From contig NQOV01000009.1 in the NCBI GenBank assembly GCA_002632265.1, positions 28,260 to 92,259 on the forward strand: a stretch of DNA of 64,000 nucleotides, given 5' to 3'. Origin of the DNA: Rhodospirillaceae bacterium MC! (GTDB taxonomy: Bacteria > Pseudomonadota > Alphaproteobacteria > MC1). Position 1 is the first letter of the stretch. Each line of letters begins with the position of its first letter. Position numbers and translations under genes: made by a program. Below are positions 46,031 to 54,089 of this stretch, one piece after another. A model generated the notes under the pieces. That model saw nothing but the letters and a program-made list of their open reading frames with translations. It made no database searches and had not been told where the DNA came from.

Positions 46031-46369
46031 TTTCTAATACCTGTAATTCTTACAATAGATAATAATTTATTTTTATTATGTTATTTCCATAAAAGTTAAA
46101 CATGATAGAATCCTATCAATTTCTAAGCATAATAAAAACATAACATATTCAAGCGTTAGAGTCAAGAATATTAAATTTTCATTAATATTTTTAACTCTTG
46201 GAGTAGGGGATAGTTATTGATAAATATAGGGTTGGTATTTCTTTTTAAACTATTTGATATATTCATAAAATATTACATTAAAAAGATTCGCTCGCAAGTG
46301 ATATTTTCCTATGTTATACTCTAAGAATTCCAATATATAATATGAACAATAATAAGGATTCGCAAGCTT
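46031..46369. other. Divergent intergenic region
   Basis: It is AT-rich. Besides the leftward promoter candidate it has a rightward -10-like TATACT at 46315-46320. No RNA gene is recognised; 6S RNA often adjoins 5-FCL genes but I could not see its fold here. Confidence 0.4.
46137..46165 (-). promoter_or_regulatory. Promoter candidate for the Gln/Ala-rich protein gene
   Basis: On the minus strand TTGACT (46165-46160), 17-nt spacer, TATGTT (46142-46137), about 107 bases before the start codon. Confidence 0.5.
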
Positions 46370-46966
46370 ATGGATCACTATAAAAAGGAAAAAAGATTCG
46401 CTCTTTTAGAGAAAAGAGAAAAATTTACAGGATCTAAGATTTTTACTCATGAAAATATCAAGAAGTTTAAGAATACTCCCGAGATTCTTAAGGCTACAAA
46501 TAAGATAATTTGTGGTTATTATCCCATGGAAAATGAAATTGATATCTTACCGCTCTTAAGATATTTAGGAGAAAATAACACTATTTTAATTCCTAAAACC
46601 ATAAAGGGAAGCCGTGTTCTTGCCTTTGGTGAACTGGATTTTAATAAAAGCATTGATGAACAGATATCCCAAGATAATCCCTATAAAATCAAAGAACCCA
46701 TAAATATTTTAGCAAAAGACACTCTATATATAGATTACATCTTAGTCCCTGCCTTAGGAGTCGATAAAAATTTCCACCGCATAGGATACGGTGGCGGATA
46801 TTATGATAATACCTTAAGTTTTTATCAAAAAATAAATGATTCTCTTGTATCTGTGGGGATCTGTTTAAGTGAATGTTATCTGGAAAAAGAAGAGTTCAAA
46901 ACCAATGAGTATGATGTGAGTCTCATGTCTCTCTTAACGGAAAAAGATTTCTTTAGTTCTTGTTAA
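46370..46966 (+). CDS. 5-formyltetrahydrofolate cyclo-ligase
   Basis: Converts 5-formyl-THF to methenyl-THF with ATP. The 198-aa product has the family core INGYYPMENEIDI-like (CGYYPMENEIDILPLLRYL), ILVPALGVDKNFHRIGYGGGYYDNTL and a conserved basic N-terminus (KKEKRFALLEKREKF). It lies 73 bases upstream of the YmdB-type gene; the two are neighbours in many alphaproteobacteria. AAGGA about 12 bases upstream supports the start. Confidence 0.93.
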   Translation: MDHYKKEKRFALLEKREKFTGSKIFTHENIKKFKNTPEILKATNKIICGYYPMENEIDILPLLRYLGENNTILIPKTIKGSRVLAFGELDFNKSIDEQISQDNPYKIKEPINILAKDTLYIDYILVPALGVDKNFHRIGYGGGYYDNTLSFYQKINDSLVSVGICLSECYLEKEEFKTNEYDVSLMSLLTEKDFFSSC

Positions 46967-47045
46967 TTTACTAATAATAAAGAAAATGTCTGTATACTGG
47001 CTTAAGCAATTCTAAAAAACAAAAATAACCATATAAGGAATGTGT

Positions 47046-47858
47046 ATGAAGATATTATATTTGGGCGATATTGTTGGTAAATCAGGACGCCAAGCGGTGC
47101 ATAAGTATTTACCAGAGTTGAAAACAAACTTGCAACCAGATGTAATTATCGCTAACGGCGAAAATTCTGCTCATGGATTCGGTATCACGCCGAAAATAGC
47201 CGAAGAGTTCTTCGAGTTGGGTATTGATGTGATTACTTTGGGCAATCATTCCTATGATAATAAATCGATCATCCCCTATTTAAGCGAAAATAAAAACATA
47301 CTTATATCCTTAAACGAAAAGGAAAAGCCCAAGAATTCCCTAGGATACATCAAATATAAAATGAAAAACGGTCAAAGCATTTTAATTACCATGCTTTTAG
47401 GGAGTGTTTATATGAATACGCCCATTGAAAATCCTTTTATAGCCATTAATAATCTCTTGCGTGATTGCAAACTTAAAAGGGATGTAGACGCTATTTTCGT
47501 TGATATCCACGCCGAAACCACGAGCGAAAAATATGCCATAGGTCAATATCTTGACGGATCTGTCAGTGCGGTTATCGGCTCTCATACTCATGTACCGTCA
47601 GGCGATAGCATGATCAGAGAAAACGGCACAGCATACCAAACCGATGCAGGCATGTGCGGAGATTACGATTCCGTGATCGGTATGGATAAAAAAGTCCCCA
47701 TACATCGCTTTAAAAACGCCACAAAAGAAGGACGTTTCACTCCTGCCGAAAATGAAGGCACTATCTGCGGTGCTTTCATCGAAATAGATAATGCTACAGG
47801 CTTGGCCATAAGCAATACCCCCATACGCCAAGGAAAATGGCTCTTAAATACTTTGTGA
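47046..47858 (+). CDS. ymdB: YmdB-type metallophosphoesterase (TIGR00282 family)
   Basis: A cytoplasmic phosphodiesterase whose Bacillus homologue YmdB has 2',3'-cAMP activity and influences motility and biofilm choice. The product of about 270 aa has ILYLGDIVGKSGRQAV, NGENSAHGFGIT, LGNHSYDN, and the metal ligands in HAETTSEKYAIGQYLDGSVSAVIGSHTHVPSGD. I start at the ATG at 47046, where AAGGA has normal spacing, rather than the one at 47040. It follows 5-FCL. Confidence 0.93.
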   Translation: MKILYLGDIVGKSGRQAVHKYLPELKTNLQPDVIIANGENSAHGFGITPKIAEEFFELGIDVITLGNHSYDNKSIIPYLSENKNILISLNEKEKPKNSLGYIKYKMKNGQSILITMLLGSVYMNTPIENPFIAINNLLRDCKLKRDVDAIFVDIHAETTSEKYAIGQYLDGSVSAVIGSHTHVPSGDSMIRENGTAYQTDAGMCGDYDSVIGMDKKVPIHRFKNATKEGRFTPAENEGTICGAFIEIDNATGLAISNTPIRQGKWLLNTL

Positions 47859-47912
47859 TTTTCTCTGGGCCCATGTGTTGCGAAAAGCCTATATATGTCT
47901 TAGTATAGTTAA

Positions 47913-47949
47913 ATTAAGAAAGATGTTGAATTCTATAATCTTTCTTAAT
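47913..47949. terminator. Hairpin after ymdB
   Basis: Perfect stem ATTAAGAAAGAT/ATCTTTCTTAAT with a 13-nt loop and no T-run on the plus strand. It is a weak terminator or an RNA-stabilising structure. Confidence 0.5.
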
Positions 47950-47977
47950 AAAAACCTAAATAATTAGAAAAAATAAC

Positions 47978-48006
47978 TTGATTTATCTCATGTGCTATGC
48001 TAAGAT
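47978..48006 (+). promoter_or_regulatory. Promoter candidate upstream of kdsC
   Basis: TTGATT (47978-47983), 17-nt spacer ending TGC, TAAGAT (48001-48006). The implied leader to kdsC is about 190 nt. Confidence 0.5.
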
Positions 48007-48204
48007 ACATCATGGGATTTATATGTGTAACTAATTGTAGTTAAGCAGAATTTTAAAACTAAAACAAATACAGCGTTAAATAAAAAGAATATCTTTGACG
48101 GTAAATGGATCTTAAAAAATAAATCACTTGAAACCATAATACATATAATGTATAATCCAGAAACTAGCAATTATGCTAAAATTATAAAATAAGGAATTAT
48201 ACAC

Positions 48205-48783
48205 ATGCAAAAAGCCGACGATATCAATCTAATCAACGTAAATCCCACAAGAACACTTTCAAGGGAAGAGATCGTAGAAAAGCTTAAAAGTATTAAACTT
48301 TTGTGCTTAGATATGGACGGCGTTCTAACAGATGGCGGAATTATCTATGATGATAACAACGTACAAACACGTAATTTTAATGCTAAAGATGGTATGGGTA
48401 TGGTGCAACTTCAACGTGAAACAGGCATTCCCATTGCCATTGTTACAGGTTCGCAAGCTCCTTTGATTGATTTTAGATTTAAAGATCGCATTAAATGTAA
48501 ATATGTTTATCAGAATGTGGGCGATAAAGCACAGATCTTAAAAGATATTTGCGAACAAGAAGGAATCAAAACCTCGGAAGTTTGTCATGTGGGCGATGAT
48601 GTGAACGATCTACCAATGTTTGCTTATGCAGGCTTAAAGCTAACCGTAGCCGACGCCCATAAAGCAATCAAAGAAAGAGCTGATTTCATTACGGAATTAA
48701 GCGGTGGTAAAGGTGCGGTGCGTGAAGTGTGTGATCTCTTAATGGACTCTCGTAATATGTCTTATACTGGTCAAGCATTTTAG
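48205..48783 (+). CDS. kdsC: KdsC-like HAD-IIIA phosphatase (Kdo 8-phosphate phosphatase)
   Basis: Removes phosphate from Kdo-8-P in lipopolysaccharide core synthesis. The 192-aa product has the HAD nucleophile motif LCLDMDGVLTDGGIIYD (D36, D38), the VTGSQ motif II, NVGDKAQILKDI, and CHVGDDVNDLPMFAYAGLKLTVADAH. It fits the KdsC length with a short N-terminal extension. No kdsB or lptA is adjacent. Some KdsC-like HAD proteins have other substrates, so the substrate is likely but not certain. AAGGA precedes the ATG. Confidence 0.88.
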   Translation: MQKADDINLINVNPTRTLSREEIVEKLKSIKLLCLDMDGVLTDGGIIYDDNNVQTRNFNAKDGMGMVQLQRETGIPIAIVTGSQAPLIDFRFKDRIKCKYVYQNVGDKAQILKDICEQEGIKTSEVCHVGDDVNDLPMFAYAGLKLTVADAHKAIKERADFITELSGGKGAVREVCDLLMDSRNMSYTGQAF

Positions 48784-48987
48784 GGATATTAACTCGGTTT
48801 AAAAATATAACTATCTTTTAATAAAAATTCATGATACCTTAACTTTTTTGTTTTATACTCATAGTATTATGTGATATTATTAATTAATAAATCTTTACCA
48901 TAAATTTTACTTTTAATTCTAGATTGGAATATTTATTTAAATATTTAAGGATTTATAAAAAGAAACAATAAAGGTGCTTTATAAAGA

Positions 48988-51042
48988 ATGAGTAATGTTA
49001 ACGATCAACAAGAATATATAGAACCAGAACTAATTGAAGAAGATTCAGAACATAAAATTAGTAAAGCTAGTGATGTTGTTACGATTCTTGATAGATTTCA
49101 GGTGTATTTAGATAGCCCTTTAAAGCGATTTTCATCTCTTACTTCTAAGGCCTATAAGGCTATAGATAAGGAAGATCCAAGCAATTTATTGTTTGCTTTA
49201 ATACCAGAAGAAGGTATTAATCCACGTATTAATATCTCGAAGAAATTCATGGGTAAAGGACTAAATGGGACTCTTAAATTAATCGCCTATTCAAGTGAAG
49301 TAGTAAAATCCGAAGGACGTTCTGCCACATTCTTTATTTATAAAAAGCCCTTAGGGCCTGCTTTGGCAGATATATATAAATCTCTGCTACCAAGAGAATT
49401 ACCAAATAATATCATTAGACCAATTTTAACCACATTACGTCTATTAGAACAACAAGCCATATCCCATAGAAATATCCGTGTAAACAATATTTATTTTGCA
49501 GATAAAGAACAAACCGAACTTGTATTAGGGGATTGTATAACTAGTATGCCAGGTGCTAGCCAACCAGTTGTATACGAAACCATCGAGCGTGCCATGGCCG
49601 ATAAACATGGACGTGGTACAGGAAATGCAAGTGATGATATATACGCCCTAGGTGTAATGATCGTTCACATTCTCGAAGGTGCACAACCTTTACATGGTTA
49701 CAGTAAATACGATCTCCTTAAGATGAAAATTGAAGAGGGAAGTTATAGCTCCTTAAGTCCTGCCCAAATTTCCGAACCCCGTTTGATTGATTTCTTACGT
49801 GGTTGTTTATCCGACGACGCCTCTATCCGTTGGACAATTGAAGACGCAGAAAACTGGGTTGAAAGTGCTAGGGTAACCCCACCACAACAGGAAAAAACTC
49901 CAAGACCAACACGTCCTTTCGAATTCAATGGCAAAAGTTTCACTAATACTCGCCAAATAGCCGAAGAGCTAGGGCAGAATCCTGGTAAAGTCCAAGAGCT
50001 AGTAGATGGCTCAATCTATCATTGGGTAATGAAAGATTTAAAGGATGTGGAATCGGCAGTTATGATCTCGAACATCATTGATGATCCCATACGTAGTAGT
50101 AATGTCTTCATGTTTTCCTCTTACATGTGTATGGCCTTAGATCCTTATGGACCGATTCGCTATAAAACTCTTAATATCATGATCGATAGTTTAGGCTATA
50201 CCTTAAGTTATTATGTGATTAACAGCTTACCGCTCATAGATTTCTCCGAATTAATTCTTCGTAACATCGCTAAGGATTGGCTTGAACGTCAGATGTTAGG
50301 GCCTTTAACTACGCTTTATGGTAAATTAATCCAAAAACTCGGTAAGATCTTAAGAGATAAGCGAATCGGTGGCGGAATCGAGCGTTGTTTGTACGAACTT
50401 GCCCCGGGTTTAAATTGCTTATCGCCACTTTTAAAGGATGAATATGTTACAGATATCAGGGGTTTACTTCCTGCCTTAAATAGGGTTGCTCCCTATGTTA
50501 ATCAAGACGAAAGACCACTTGATAAACATATAACCGCCTTTATTATTGCCAATCTTGATTCTAAAGATGTTCTACCTCATTTGGAAAGTTTAAGAGATGT
50601 GAATGTCTCATATTCCACTCTGGGGATGTTATCATTATTAGCAACCGTTCAATGGCGTTGTAAAAATAAGCCTGTGCCTCATTTGTCCCAATGGTTGGGC
50701 AAGCATATTAAAGGTGCGGCGGAAATTTATCGTAATGTGGATACTAGAAAGAAAGTTCTTAAACGTCTCGAGAAGCTCCTTAAACAAGGTAGCCTACCAG
50801 ATATCTACCAAGAAATTGGCGATAAAGACAGGCGTCGTGCCGATGATAAGGCCTTTAAAGTAGCTGAAGATGAATATGTTCTTGCCATGCGAGAAGATAA
50901 TTTATTAGTGGATGACTATCAAGAACTCCATTTCCATGGTCATCGCATTGGCGAACAAGTGGCCACCGTGGCAGGAATTATCTTTTCCATTTTCGGAATT
51001 ATCGGCTATATGTTATACACTCTTATGGCCGCCATTCATTAG
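48988..51042 (+). CDS. Membrane-anchored pseudokinase-like protein, 684 aa
   Basis: The N-terminal part (about residues 35-290) follows the Ser/Thr protein-kinase fold by motif order: SHRNIRVNNIYF where HRDxKxxN is expected (H160, R161, N162, N167), LGDC where DFG is expected (D182), and SDDIYALGVMIVHILEG for subdomain IX. The catalytic Asp is Asn162, and no lysine is found in the beta-3 position (LLFALIPEEG). Catalysis is therefore unlikely. The middle (about 310-650) is helical and of unknown type. A single membrane helix ends the chain (about 660-682). It is followed 107 bases later by a small membrane protein, a likely partner. Confidence 0.72.
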   Translation: MSNVNDQQEYIEPELIEEDSEHKISKASDVVTILDRFQVYLDSPLKRFSSLTSKAYKAIDKEDPSNLLFALIPEEGINPRINISKKFMGKGLNGTLKLIAYSSEVVKSEGRSATFFIYKKPLGPALADIYKSLLPRELPNNIIRPILTTLRLLEQQAISHRNIRVNNIYFADKEQTELVLGDCITSMPGASQPVVYETIERAMADKHGRGTGNASDDIYALGVMIVHILEGAQPLHGYSKYDLLKMKIEEGSYSSLSPAQISEPRLIDFLRGCLSDDASIRWTIEDAENWVESARVTPPQQEKTPRPTRPFEFNGKSFTNTRQIAEELGQNPGKVQELVDGSIYHWVMKDLKDVESAVMISNIIDDPIRSSNVFMFSSYMCMALDPYGPIRYKTLNIMIDSLGYTLSYYVINSLPLIDFSELILRNIAKDWLERQMLGPLTTLYGKLIQKLGKILRDKRIGGGIERCLYELAPGLNCLSPLLKDEYVTDIRGLLPALNRVAPYVNQDERPLDKHITAFIIANLDSKDVLPHLESLRDVNVSYSTLGMLSLLATVQWRCKNKPVPHLSQWLGKHIKGAAEIYRNVDTRKKVLKRLEKLLKQGSLPDIYQEIGDKDRRRADDKAFKVAEDEYVLAMREDNLLVDDYQELHFHGHRIGEQVATVAGIIFSIFGIIGYMLYTLMAAIH

Positions 51043-51149
51043 AATGAAAACAAACAAAAGCAAACAAAACATATGTACATTTTGTTTCACATTCTAGATT
51101 AACTTTAGTTCACAATCAACCTTAATACTTTTATAAGTTAGGAAATTAT

Positions 51150-51698
51150 ATGCCTAGTAGAAAAAAACAAGCGGAAGCTTTATATAAAAAACAAGATGAT
51201 CAACGCAACCAATTCCAAAAGTGGAAGAAAAAATCTGTTGCTTATATTTTCATATCTGTAGTATTGCTGGCATTTGTAGCCATGCCTACCCTTATTGTGT
51301 TAGTGGTAGGATTATTCCCAAGCGTTGTCGCTGGTTTAGTCGATAAATCCATGACAAGAATGTTTGGTTGGTGCGTAACATCTTGTAACATCGCTGGTGT
51401 CTTTCCCTCATTATTCTATCTATGGACCAACACAAACTCCATAGATCTCGCATTCCAAATTGTAGTCAATCCCTACCGCTTAATCGCAATGTATATATGT
51501 GCGTCTGTGGGCTGGGTGCTATTCTTTACCATTCCTTATATTGCTCGTTACATCGTAGTAATCTTTGCTAAAAAACGTGTAGTTTCCCTTGAAAGTAAAC
51601 GCAAAGAACTTCGAGACCTATGGGGCGAAGGCGTCGGCGACAAATTCAAAAAAATCAAAAAACTCGAAGAAGAAGAAGACCGCAGATACAATAACTAA
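51150..51698 (+). CDS. Small membrane protein downstream of the pseudokinase, 182 aa
   Basis: No family is recognised. It has a very basic N-terminus (RKKQAEALYKKQDDQRNQFQKWKKK), hydrophobic segments at about residues 30-58, 72-92 and 108-140, and a charged C-terminal helix rich in Lys/Glu. AGGA before the ATG and the short distance to the pseudokinase gene suggest one transcript. The Lys/Glu tail could form a coiled coil. The 3' end is C-rich and runs into an R1 composite copy at 51711. Confidence 0.65.
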   Translation: MPSRKKQAEALYKKQDDQRNQFQKWKKKSVAYIFISVVLLAFVAMPTLIVLVVGLFPSVVAGLVDKSMTRMFGWCVTSCNIAGVFPSLFYLWTNTNSIDLAFQIVVNPYRLIAMYICASVGWVLFFTIPYIARYIVVIFAKKRVVSLESKRKELRDLWGEGVGDKFKKIKKLEEEEDRRYNN

Positions 51699-51710
51699 AC
51701 CCACCCCTAT

Positions 51711-51767
51711 CCGATCAGATATCTTGGCAGACGGTTCGAACATAGCGATGTTCAATCTCGCTATAGT
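51711..51767. repeat. Composite block R1 copy
   Basis: Contains AGATATCTTGGCAGACGG, then TTCGAACATAGCGATGTT and ATCTCGCTATAG, matching the 16.1-kb copy. It lies between the 182-aa gene and efp, just before the efp promoter. Confidence 0.6.
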
Positions 51768-51811
51768 TTATTTATTAAATGTTATATATTTAAAATGGAT
51801 GGAAAAAACGC

Positions 51812-51840
51812 TTGAAGATCCGTGATAATTTTGTTATACT
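51812..51840 (+). promoter_or_regulatory. Promoter candidate for efp
   Basis: TTGAAG (51812-51817), 17-nt spacer, TATACT (51835-51840), 69 bases before the start codon. Confidence 0.6.
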
Positions 51841-51908
51841 ATAAAACATTAAAAACATTATATCACATAATAACTTGTAAACTTAACTAAATAAAAGGAT
51901 AATTCACT

Positions 51909-52478
51909 ATGAAAGTTAACGGAAATCAAATCAATCCAGGTAATATAATTATGCACAACAATCGCTTATGGCGTGCTGTTAAAACCCAAGCGGTGAAGCC
52001 TGGTAAAGGTGGGGCTTTTGCTCAAATTGAGTTGAAAGATATTAAGACAGGAACAAAATTAAATGAACGCTTTCGTGCCACCGAAACCATTGAGCGTATT
52101 TCCTTAGAACAACAAGATTATCAATATCTTTTTGAAGACGCTGGTCTTATTACCCTAATGGACCCTGAAACATTCGACCAAATTTCCGTAGATAAAAATA
52201 CTATCCTAGAAGAACAATACCCTTTTCTAACAGATGGCTTAATGGTTGAAGTTGAATCTTACGAAGATGATATTATTTCTGTATCCCTACCAAAACAAAT
52301 GATAGTAGAAATCGCCGAAGCCGACGCCGTTGTCAAAGGACAAACCGCATCTTCCTCATACAAAAACGCCATCCTAACCAACGGCCTAAAAATCCTAGTC
52401 CCACCCCACATCGCATCTGGCACCAAAGTAAAAGTAGACACCCTAACCCACGAATACCTAGAAAAAGCCAAAGGCTAA
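51909..52478 (+). CDS. efp: Translation elongation factor P
   Basis: Rescues ribosomes stalled at proline stretches. The 189-aa product has three beta-barrel domains. The tip loop is KPGKGGAF with K33 at the residue usually modified. ETIERISLEQQDYQYLFEDAG and the C-terminal PPHIASGTKVKVDTLTHEYLEKAKG are as expected. No modification enzyme gene is visible nearby. AAAGGATAA precedes the ATG. The final 150 bases and 3' flank are strongly C-rich. Confidence 0.97.
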   Translation: MKVNGNQINPGNIIMHNNRLWRAVKTQAVKPGKGGAFAQIELKDIKTGTKLNERFRATETIERISLEQQDYQYLFEDAGLITLMDPETFDQISVDKNTILEEQYPFLTDGLMVEVESYEDDIISVSLPKQMIVEIAEADAVVKGQTASSSYKNAILTNGLKILVPPHIASGTKVKVDTLTHEYLEKAKG

Positions 52479-52589
52479 CTATCCCCCCACTACTACATCG
52501 CCCCCCCTAAAGCGATGTAGCACCACTACCTTAAAGCGATGTAGCACACACCCCACCACCCCTTACTTTCATCACTACATTCACAACAT

Positions 52590-52610
52590 CAGGCCTATTA
52601 TTTAGGCCTG
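52590..52610. repeat. Short GGCC hairpin (R2-short)
   Basis: CAGGCCTA and TAGGCCTG form an 8-bp stem around TTATT. It is shorter than the copies at 16249, 21791 and 42608. Confidence 0.65.
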
Positions 52611-52660
52611 TAAATATAAATCATATAAACAACATACAATAAACCTTTCTATTATCTATA

Positions 52661-52815
52661 TTTTCAGGCCTAAACTAGGTATAATATAAGTATATATAAT
52701 ATTACTTTAGATATATTATACTAAACTAATAGCATATCCACAAACATCTACTTTATTAAAACATACTTAAAGTGTTAATAGATATACTAATCATATATAC
52801 ATTTTAGGCCAGAAA
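52661..52815. repeat. Large GGCC element (R2), copy 3
   Basis: A 155-bp element with ends TTTCAGGCCTAAA and TTTTAGGCCAGAAA, inverted with few mismatches. The interior TAGGTATAATATAAGTATAT is shared with the 9927 copy, and CATACTTAAAGT is shared in similar position. Confidence 0.72.
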
Positions 52816-52870
52816 CAACAAGAAGAAGAGTAATAATAAGCACAACCATATTTTCTTTGTGATGTTCTGT

Positions 52871-53011
52871 TATTGTCATTCCAAGTTATAATACTACAAA
52901 AAATATTTATTGTAATTTATATCAAAATGAATTCACATAGTACTAAATATAATAGTAAAGTTTATATATTCGTTTAATGAAGTTAAATACATATAACTTG
53001 GAATAACAATA
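52871..53011. repeat. MITE-like element with 20-bp inverted ends
   Basis: Left end TATTGTCATTCCAAGTTATA is the reverse complement of the right end TATAACTTGGAATAACAATA, with one mismatch in 20. The 101-bp centre is AT-rich and non-coding. A related left end lies at 9855-9874. Confidence 0.75.
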
Positions 53012-53059
53012 TGTCAAGATATCTACCTAAAGAGGGTGATAGGCTGGTTGGGTATGGGG

Positions 53060-54070
53060 TTAGTGTTTTTTCCAGTGGTGGCAGGATATGAAGTGGCCGG
53101 GTTCGACTTCTTCGGTTTGTGGGGTTTTTTGGCTACAGAGGTCGTCGGCGTAGGGGCAACGGGTGCGGAAGACGCAACCAGATGGGGGATGAATTTGGGA
53201 TGGGATTTCGCCTTTGAGGTCGAAGCGTTCACGTTCTCGTTCGAGTTTGGGATTGGGGATGGGAACGGCGGAAATTAGGGCTTTAGTGTAGGGGTGGCGG
53301 GAGGTGTTGTAGATTTGGTCTTTGGAGGCGATTTCCATAACTTTACCAAGATACAGTACAAGAATACGATCACTAATATATCTTACAACCGATAAATCAT
53401 GGCTAATGAATAGGAATGTTGTATTGAACTTTTGTTGTAATGATTGTAGTAAATTAACTACTTGAGCTTGAATTGAGACATCTAGAGCTGATACGGCTTC
53501 ATCGCAGACAATAATTTTAGGACCTAAAATCATCGCACGAGCGATTCCAATACGTTGACACTGTCCCCCTGAAAATTCGTGGGGATAGCGGTTATACATG
53601 CCACGCAGTAAGCCAACACGTTCCATCCATTGTAGTACTTCTTCTTCTCGCTCTTTTTTGTTCATATGTTTTCGATAGAGTAAAAGCGGTTCGCCGATGA
53701 TTTCGCCAATGGTCATTCTCGGATTCAAGCTTGCTAGTGGATCTTGGAAAATAATTTGCATTTCCTTACGTGCGATGATAAGATCTTTTTTCTTTAGTTC
53801 TGATAAATTAATGCTATCATCCAAATGGTTATCAACATCAGGTTGATGATAGATTACGTCTCCGCCTGTGGGTTTTAAGACTTGCAGTATGGTACGTCCG
53901 AGAGTGGATTTTCCGCAACCTGATTCGCCTACGATTCCCAGTGTTTCGCCTGCGTAAACATCGAATGTAACATCGTTAACCGCTTTTAAGGCCTCATCAG
54001 GAGCGAACAACTTCGGATTGGGGATAAGAAAATGTTTTTTTAAGTTTTTAACTTCTAAGATTTTTTTCAT
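53060..54070 (-). CDS. Oligopeptide/dipeptide ABC transporter ATP-binding protein (DppF/OppF type)
   Basis: The 336-aa ATPase has Walker A GESGCGKSTLG, Q-loop FQDPLASLNPRMT, signature FSGGQCQRIGIARA, Walker B IIVCDEAVSALD, and the C-terminal oligopeptide-type domain with a four-cysteine pattern (GCVFRTRCPYADDLC..) that in this family binds an iron-sulfur cluster. It is the last gene of the leftward opp/dpp unit, 19 bases after the DppD-type gene. The last 250 bases are strikingly C-rich on the coding strand. Confidence 0.95.
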   Translation of the reverse strand: MKKILEVKNLKKHFLIPNPKLFAPDEALKAVNDVTFDVYAGETLGIVGESGCGKSTLGRTILQVLKPTGGDVIYHQPDVDNHLDDSINLSELKKKDLIIARKEMQIIFQDPLASLNPRMTIGEIIGEPLLLYRKHMNKKEREEEVLQWMERVGLLRGMYNRYPHEFSGGQCQRIGIARAMILGPKIIVCDEAVSALDVSIQAQVVNLLQSLQQKFNTTFLFISHDLSVVRYISDRILVLYLGKVMEIASKDQIYNTSRHPYTKALISAVPIPNPKLERERERFDLKGEIPSQIHPPSGCVFRTRCPYADDLCSQKTPQTEEVEPGHFISCHHWKKH

Positions 54071-54089
54071 GTGATTCTATTGACCTTTA

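Larger units (their letters stand above)
47859..48204. other. Intergenic region with hairpin and upstream promoter of kdsC
   Basis: A 12-bp-stem hairpin (47913-47949) follows the ymdB stop. A promoter candidate at 47978-48006 lies about 190 bases before kdsC. The long leader between may hold an unrecognised RNA element. No gene is seen. Confidence 0.45.
52479..53059. other. Convergent intergenic region efp / dppF full of repeats
   Basis: No gene is seen. In order: a C-rich flank with two 24-bp AAAGCGATGTAGCAC units (52508-52552), a short GGCC hairpin (52590-52610), a large GGCC element (52661-52815), a purine-rich AAGAAGAAGAG tract, and an element with 20-bp inverted ends (52871-53011). Confidence 0.65.

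Noticed and set aside
46031..46369. 6S RNA gene next to the 5-FCL gene
   Set aside because: The position is typical, but I could not see the long imperfect hairpin with a central bubble. A covariance-model scan would decide.
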